This document shows, piece after piece, positions 61,118 to 64,000 of a DNA stretch of 64,000 nucleotides (the first letter of the stretch is position 1; each line of letters starts with the position of its first letter). The stretch is from Nocardia sp. NBC_01329 (lineage in GTDB: Bacteria; Actinomycetota; Actinomycetes; Mycobacteriales; Mycobacteriaceae), in contig NZ_CP108381.1 of the NCBI RefSeq assembly GCF_035956715.1, forward strand, positions 2,914,001-2,978,000. The letters run 5' to 3'. Under the pieces are notes generated by a model. The model saw only the letters and a list, made by a program, of their open reading frames with translations. It was not told the DNA's origin and ran no database searches. The position numbers and the translations under genes are program-made.

Positions 61118-62091
61118 TGGGAGGTTCCCTTCTCTTCGGAGGGGAAGAGTTCGTCGGGGGCGAGTCCCGCGGACAGCCCGAAGAGCAGACGGAGCCGTGC
61201 TTTGGCGGGGCTCAGGAACCTGCTTCGGACCAGACCCGCGCGCAGCAGCTCTGTTTCCGAACCGGGACCACCGTAAGTCTCGGCAAGGGTCAGTCCGTCC
61301 GCGCATCTGCTCGTGAACACGACCGGGATACCAGCGGCGACCGCACTCTTGGCGGCGGCCGCCGCGGCTGCCGACACATGCCCGGCGCCGGTGGCAGCGA
61401 GCACGATTCCATCGGACCGCTGTGCCGCGCTCTCTACGGCGAGTCCGTCGTCCCCGCCACACACACTCACGACTTCGACGCGCGCGGTGGGCGCGGCTCG
61501 CCGTGCCAGCAGGGAGGCGTGAACCGGCGGGCCGAGGAGCAGCAGCGGCTCGTTCTCGACGATGCGCCCGACCGGTCCCGCCGCCGGCGAGGTGAACGCG
61601 GCGACGCTCACACCGTGGCTTTTGGTGACCAGCGGTGCGAGATGGATCTCGTCGTGCATCACGACTAACGGCCCGTACGCCGCCATCGCCGCGCACGACG
61701 CCGTACACGCCGCGGCCCGCAGGTTCGCGGGTCCGTCGGCGCCGGGCAGGTGCGGTGCGCGCATGGCTCCGGTGAGGACGACGGGAATGCGAGTGTCGAC
61801 CAGCAGCGCGAGCGCGTACGCGGTCTCTTCGATCGTGTCCGTCCCGTGGGTCACGATGACCCCGGTAGCGCCACCACGGATTTCGTCCTCGATCGCGACC
61901 GCCAGAGTCCATGCTTGCGCCGGACCGATTTCGCGCGATGATCGTGTGAAGACGTCTCGCGAGCGAACACGCTCGACGCCGAGTGAGCTCGCCAGCTCGT
62001 TCGCGGTCATCCGCGGGATGGCACCGTCGGCGCCGGGGCGCGTAGAGATCGTGCCGCCCGTGCCCAGGACGGTCAGCAGCTGCTCGGTCAT
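61114..62091 (-). CDS. asparaginase family protein
   Basis: 325 residues. N-terminal TVLGTGGTISTR with the nucleophilic Thr, HGTDTIEETAYALAL (second catalytic Thr-Asp) and a Lys in the LVTKSHGVS region. It hydrolyses asparagine or a related amide; the FAD/asparaginase-like group includes enzymes on D-amino amides. It starts 4 bases after the PrpD-family stop. Confidence 0.85.
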   Translation of the reverse strand: MTEQLLTVLGTGGTISTRPGADGAIPRMTANELASSLGVERVRSRDVFTRSSREIGPAQAWTLAVAIEDEIRGGATGVIVTHGTDTIEETAYALALLVDTRIPVVLTGAMRAPHLPGADGPANLRAAACTASCAAMAAYGPLVVMHDEIHLAPLVTKSHGVSVAAFTSPAAGPVGRIVENEPLLLLGPPVHASLLARRAAPTARVEVVSVCGGDDGLAVESAAQRSDGIVLAATGAGHVSAAAAAAAKSAVAAGIPVVFTSRCADGLTLAETYGGPGSETELLRAGLVRSRFLSPAKARLRLLFGLSAGLAPDELFPSEEKGTSQ

Positions 62092-62095
62092 AGGA

Positions 62096-63427
62096 TCACC
62101 ATGCCAACAGCGAATCGACGTCGGGGAGGCGCCGCAGATCCATGATCCGCGTCCACCCGTCCCGCGCACGGCCCGGATCCGAGATCGCGGCGGCGAACTT
62201 CTCGAAATGCCGGTCCCGGGACAGGGTACGCGGAGGGTGACCGGTGGGGTTCTCGACCAAGGACTCGAGAATCCGGCCGTCCGATTCGACGCGGACCCGG
62301 GCCGGCGACGACGCCGGCCACCGCGCTTCGAGCTGTGGATCCACATGAACCTCGACCCGGCGGGCGAGGGCGGCGATATCCGGGCTGAATCGGAATGCCT
62401 CCGGGCCGCTCGTGCCGGTGGCCAGAGCCGCCGCGACCGCGTACGAAATGGAGAAGCGGCAGGACAGGTCGTTCGGCGCCTCTCGAACGTCGACCTTGCG
62501 CACGGCCGCGACGGTTTCGACCCGCACCCGCGCGATCGTATCCGGGGCGAGCGGCCCCGACTCGACGATCTCGAGTGCGGCATCGATCGCGGTGTGTGTC
62601 AGCGCGCAGGCACTGTGCACCTTGAAATAACCCGCGTCGATCGCCAGTGCGTCGTACTTCAGGCCGTCGATCAGTGGCGCTTCGTCGAGACCTTCGCCGA
62701 GCAGGTCGCCGAGCGAGACCACGAAGGACGCGAAGGAACCGGTGAAGCCTGCGCGCGCCAGATCACTGGACCGCACACCGACTGCTGCCGCGTGCCCCAT
62801 GTACGCGTTGCGTGCGGTCGCTCCGTCGTAGCAGGCCTGCCAGGTGGAGGCCAGCGGCAGCGTCGACGCGATCGCCGTAGCCGCTCGGATATCCGTGCCG
62901 CGCAGCATCGAGACCGCCAGCGCCGCGCCGAGAGCACCGACATGGCCGTGCGGATGGGCGATCCGACGAAGCCGTACAGCGCGGAACAGCCTGGCACTGA
63001 GTTCGTAGCCGGCGATCACCGCGCGCAAGAGGTCGGCGCCGGACGCGTGGACGTCCTCCGCGACGGCGATCGCCGCGGGGACGACCTGCATGCCCGGGTG
63101 ACCTGTCGGTCGCATTCCTTCGTCGAGTTCGAGGAAACTGCCGGCTGTCGCGTTGAGGAACGCCGCATGGTGAGCCGGAGCATGCCCGCCGCCCCACACG
63201 GTGGACCGATGGGATGGATTCCGCTGTGCACCTCCGGTGACCAGACCGTTCTCCGTATCGGCCGCGACGAGCGCCGACATCGGCGCGGTCCGGTAGCCGG
63301 CCGTGGAGACCGCGATGCAATCGGCGATGATCCGCGCGGATTTCTCGATCGATTCGGGTGGCACCCGATCCAGGTCGAGCGCGCTCACCGTGTCGCATGC
63401 GCGGCCGAGCGTATCCGCGGCGGTCAT
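62096..63427 (-). CDS. MmgE/PrpD family protein
   Basis: 443 residues. PrpD family pattern: IADCIAVSTAGYRTAPMSAL, ATAGSFLELDEGMRPTGHPG and GYELSARLFRAVRLRRIAHP HGHVGALGAALAVSMLRG. Members include 2-methylcitrate dehydratase, immune-responsive-gene-1-like decarboxylase and others, so the reaction is open. ATG at 63427 overlaps the MFS stop by 4 nt. Second gene of the operon after the MFS gene. Confidence 0.88.
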   Translation of the reverse strand: MTAADTLGRACDTVSALDLDRVPPESIEKSARIIADCIAVSTAGYRTAPMSALVAADTENGLVTGGAQRNPSHRSTVWGGGHAPAHHAAFLNATAGSFLELDEGMRPTGHPGMQVVPAAIAVAEDVHASGADLLRAVIAGYELSARLFRAVRLRRIAHPHGHVGALGAALAVSMLRGTDIRAATAIASTLPLASTWQACYDGATARNAYMGHAAAVGVRSSDLARAGFTGSFASFVVSLGDLLGEGLDEAPLIDGLKYDALAIDAGYFKVHSACALTHTAIDAALEIVESGPLAPDTIARVRVETVAAVRKVDVREAPNDLSCRFSISYAVAAALATGTSGPEAFRFSPDIAALARRVEVHVDPQLEARWPASSPARVRVESDGRILESLVENPTGHPPRTLSRDRHFEKFAAAISDPGRARDGWTRIMDLRRLPDVDSLLAW

Positions 63428-64000
63428 CGCTCGATCTCCGTGCCCCGGGTCTCCCCGAGAATTGCCACGGCTACAGCACTCACAGCAGTCACCACAATCA
63501 AGTAGATCCCCACAGCGACCATACCGAACGCCTGGTAGAGCGCGGCCGCGACGAAGGGTGCGATCGCCGCACCGAGCAGAGACCCCACCTGATTCGTCGC
63601 GGTCATACCGGAGTATCGAATCGCCGTGGGGAAGAGCTCCGCGAAGTACACGCCGATCGGTGCGTAACTCATTCCGACCAGCAGGGAGAACATCGACAGG
63701 CCCGCCGCGAACAGGATCGGCTCACCCGTCTGCACCAGCAGGAGCATGGGAACGCTTGTCACCAGCGCGCCGATCAAGCCGATGAGCAACGCCGGCCGCC
63801 GGCCCCGCGCGTCCGCGATCCACGCCGACAGCATGATCCCGACAGAGTAGAAACACGCCGCCACCAGGATCGCTGTCAGTGCCGCGGTCTTGCTGATCCC
63901 GAGGTCACTGGTCGCGTGCGAGAGCAGGTACACGAATGCGACATAGAACGTCGTGCTCACGGCGATGTAGGCAACCGACGCCAGTACCGTCTTCCGGGTG
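63424..64000 (-). CDS. MFS transporter, 5' part beyond the window edge
   Basis: The C-terminal six or so helices of an MFS transporter are visible (TAILVAACFYSVGIMLSAWI, ADARGRRPALLIGLIGAL, motif A-like loop). The gene continues past 64000 at its N-terminus. It is first of the PrpD-asparaginase-deacetylase operon and probably imports the substrate. Related to the metabolite:H+ symporter type at 41094. Confidence 0.82.
   Translation of the reverse strand, partial: TRKTVLASVAYIAVSTTFYVAFVYLLSHATSDLGISKTAALTAILVAACFYSVGIMLSAWIADARGRRPALLIGLIGALVTSVPMLLLVQTGEPILFAAGLSMFSLLVGMSYAPIGVYFAELFPTAIRYSGMTATNQVGSLLGAAIAPFVAAALYQAFGMVAVGIYLIVVTAVSAVAVAILGETRGTEIER

Noticed and set aside
60558..61912. Arg-rich open frames antisense or alternative to the asparaginase and deacetylase genes
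   Set aside because: Typical shadow frames; the conserved motifs lie in the chosen frames.
1..64000. CRISPR array, rRNA operon or replication origin
   Set aside because: No repeat-spacer pattern, rRNA-like segment or DnaA-box cluster was noticed on either strand by eye.

Overview
The window is high-GC DNA (codons mostly ending in G or C) with dense, often 4-nt-overlapping genes, many LacI/MerR/AraC/GntR/CGNR regulators, catabolic operons, an amphi-Trp protein, a DUF6131 protein and actinobacterial-type IS380/IS5/IS982 transposases. It looks like the chromosome of a mycolic-acid actinomycete, most likely Nocardia or a close relative. That assignment is an inference from gene content; no rRNA or marker gene is present.

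Layout. 1-7.6 kb: a truncated alpha/beta hydrolase divergent from a CGNR zinc-ribbon regulator across a 25-bp palindrome; a double-domain MerR regulator divergent from a DUF6194 gene with a MerR-type dyad touching its start codon; small membrane and stress proteins (coiled-coil anchor, DUF6131, CsbD-like); a barstar-domain gene broken by one frameshift; two proteins of unknown function. 7.7-10.8 kb: a decayed island of IS1380 and IS5 fragments around a HicB antitoxin, ending with a recombinase-like C-terminus next to tRNA-Pro(GGG). 11-21.5 kb: mostly housekeeping-like single genes (secreted TAP-type peptidase, neutral ceramidase, PLDc_N/SHOCT protein, amphi-Trp protein, diacylglycerol-kinase-like protein, SDR, GNAT, glyoxalase, secreted GH43-like protein).

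21.6-29.3 kb: a catabolic/transport locus. A minus-strand operon (DapA-family lyase, FAD amine oxidase, stand-alone allophanate-hydrolase-like domain, dihydropyrimidinase/hydantoinase) is divergent from a LacI regulator, followed by a polar amino-acid-type ABC transporter. One identical 16-bp sequence lies upstream of both halves and is a good candidate for the LacI operator. 29.3-36.9 kb: decayed gene fragments, then an operon of quinone oxidoreductase, TauD/TfdA dioxygenase, BKACE enzyme, MFS transporter and RBBP9-type hydrolase divergent from an AraC regulator, then a small alarmone synthetase. 36.9-44.9 kb: a six-gene operon (CoA transferase, MFS, MaoC, aldehyde dehydrogenase, signal-less solute-binding-like protein, FAH-family enzyme), mostly joined by 4-nt overlaps and divergent from a second LacI regulator with its own 12-bp tandem operator.

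44.9-47.2 kb: two abutting IS982-type elements that share a CTAG; one carries an Imm32-like immunity gene, the other an unknown small gene plus an intact transposase. 47.2-53.9 kb: small genes, a histidine phosphatase, a minimal ATP-grasp/phosphohistidine enzyme divergent from two regulator-like genes across a perfect 27-bp palindrome, a membrane-anchored proline/valine-repeat protein and a DHA2 exporter behind a SoxR-like operator. 54-58 kb: alpha/beta hydrolase, adenylation-carrier didomain protein and cytochrome P450, which resemble a carrier-bound amino-acid beta-hydroxylation module. 58.6-64 kb: TipA-like MerR regulator, GntR regulator and a catabolic operon (MFS, MmgE/PrpD, asparaginase, PuuE-type deacetylase) running off the right edge.
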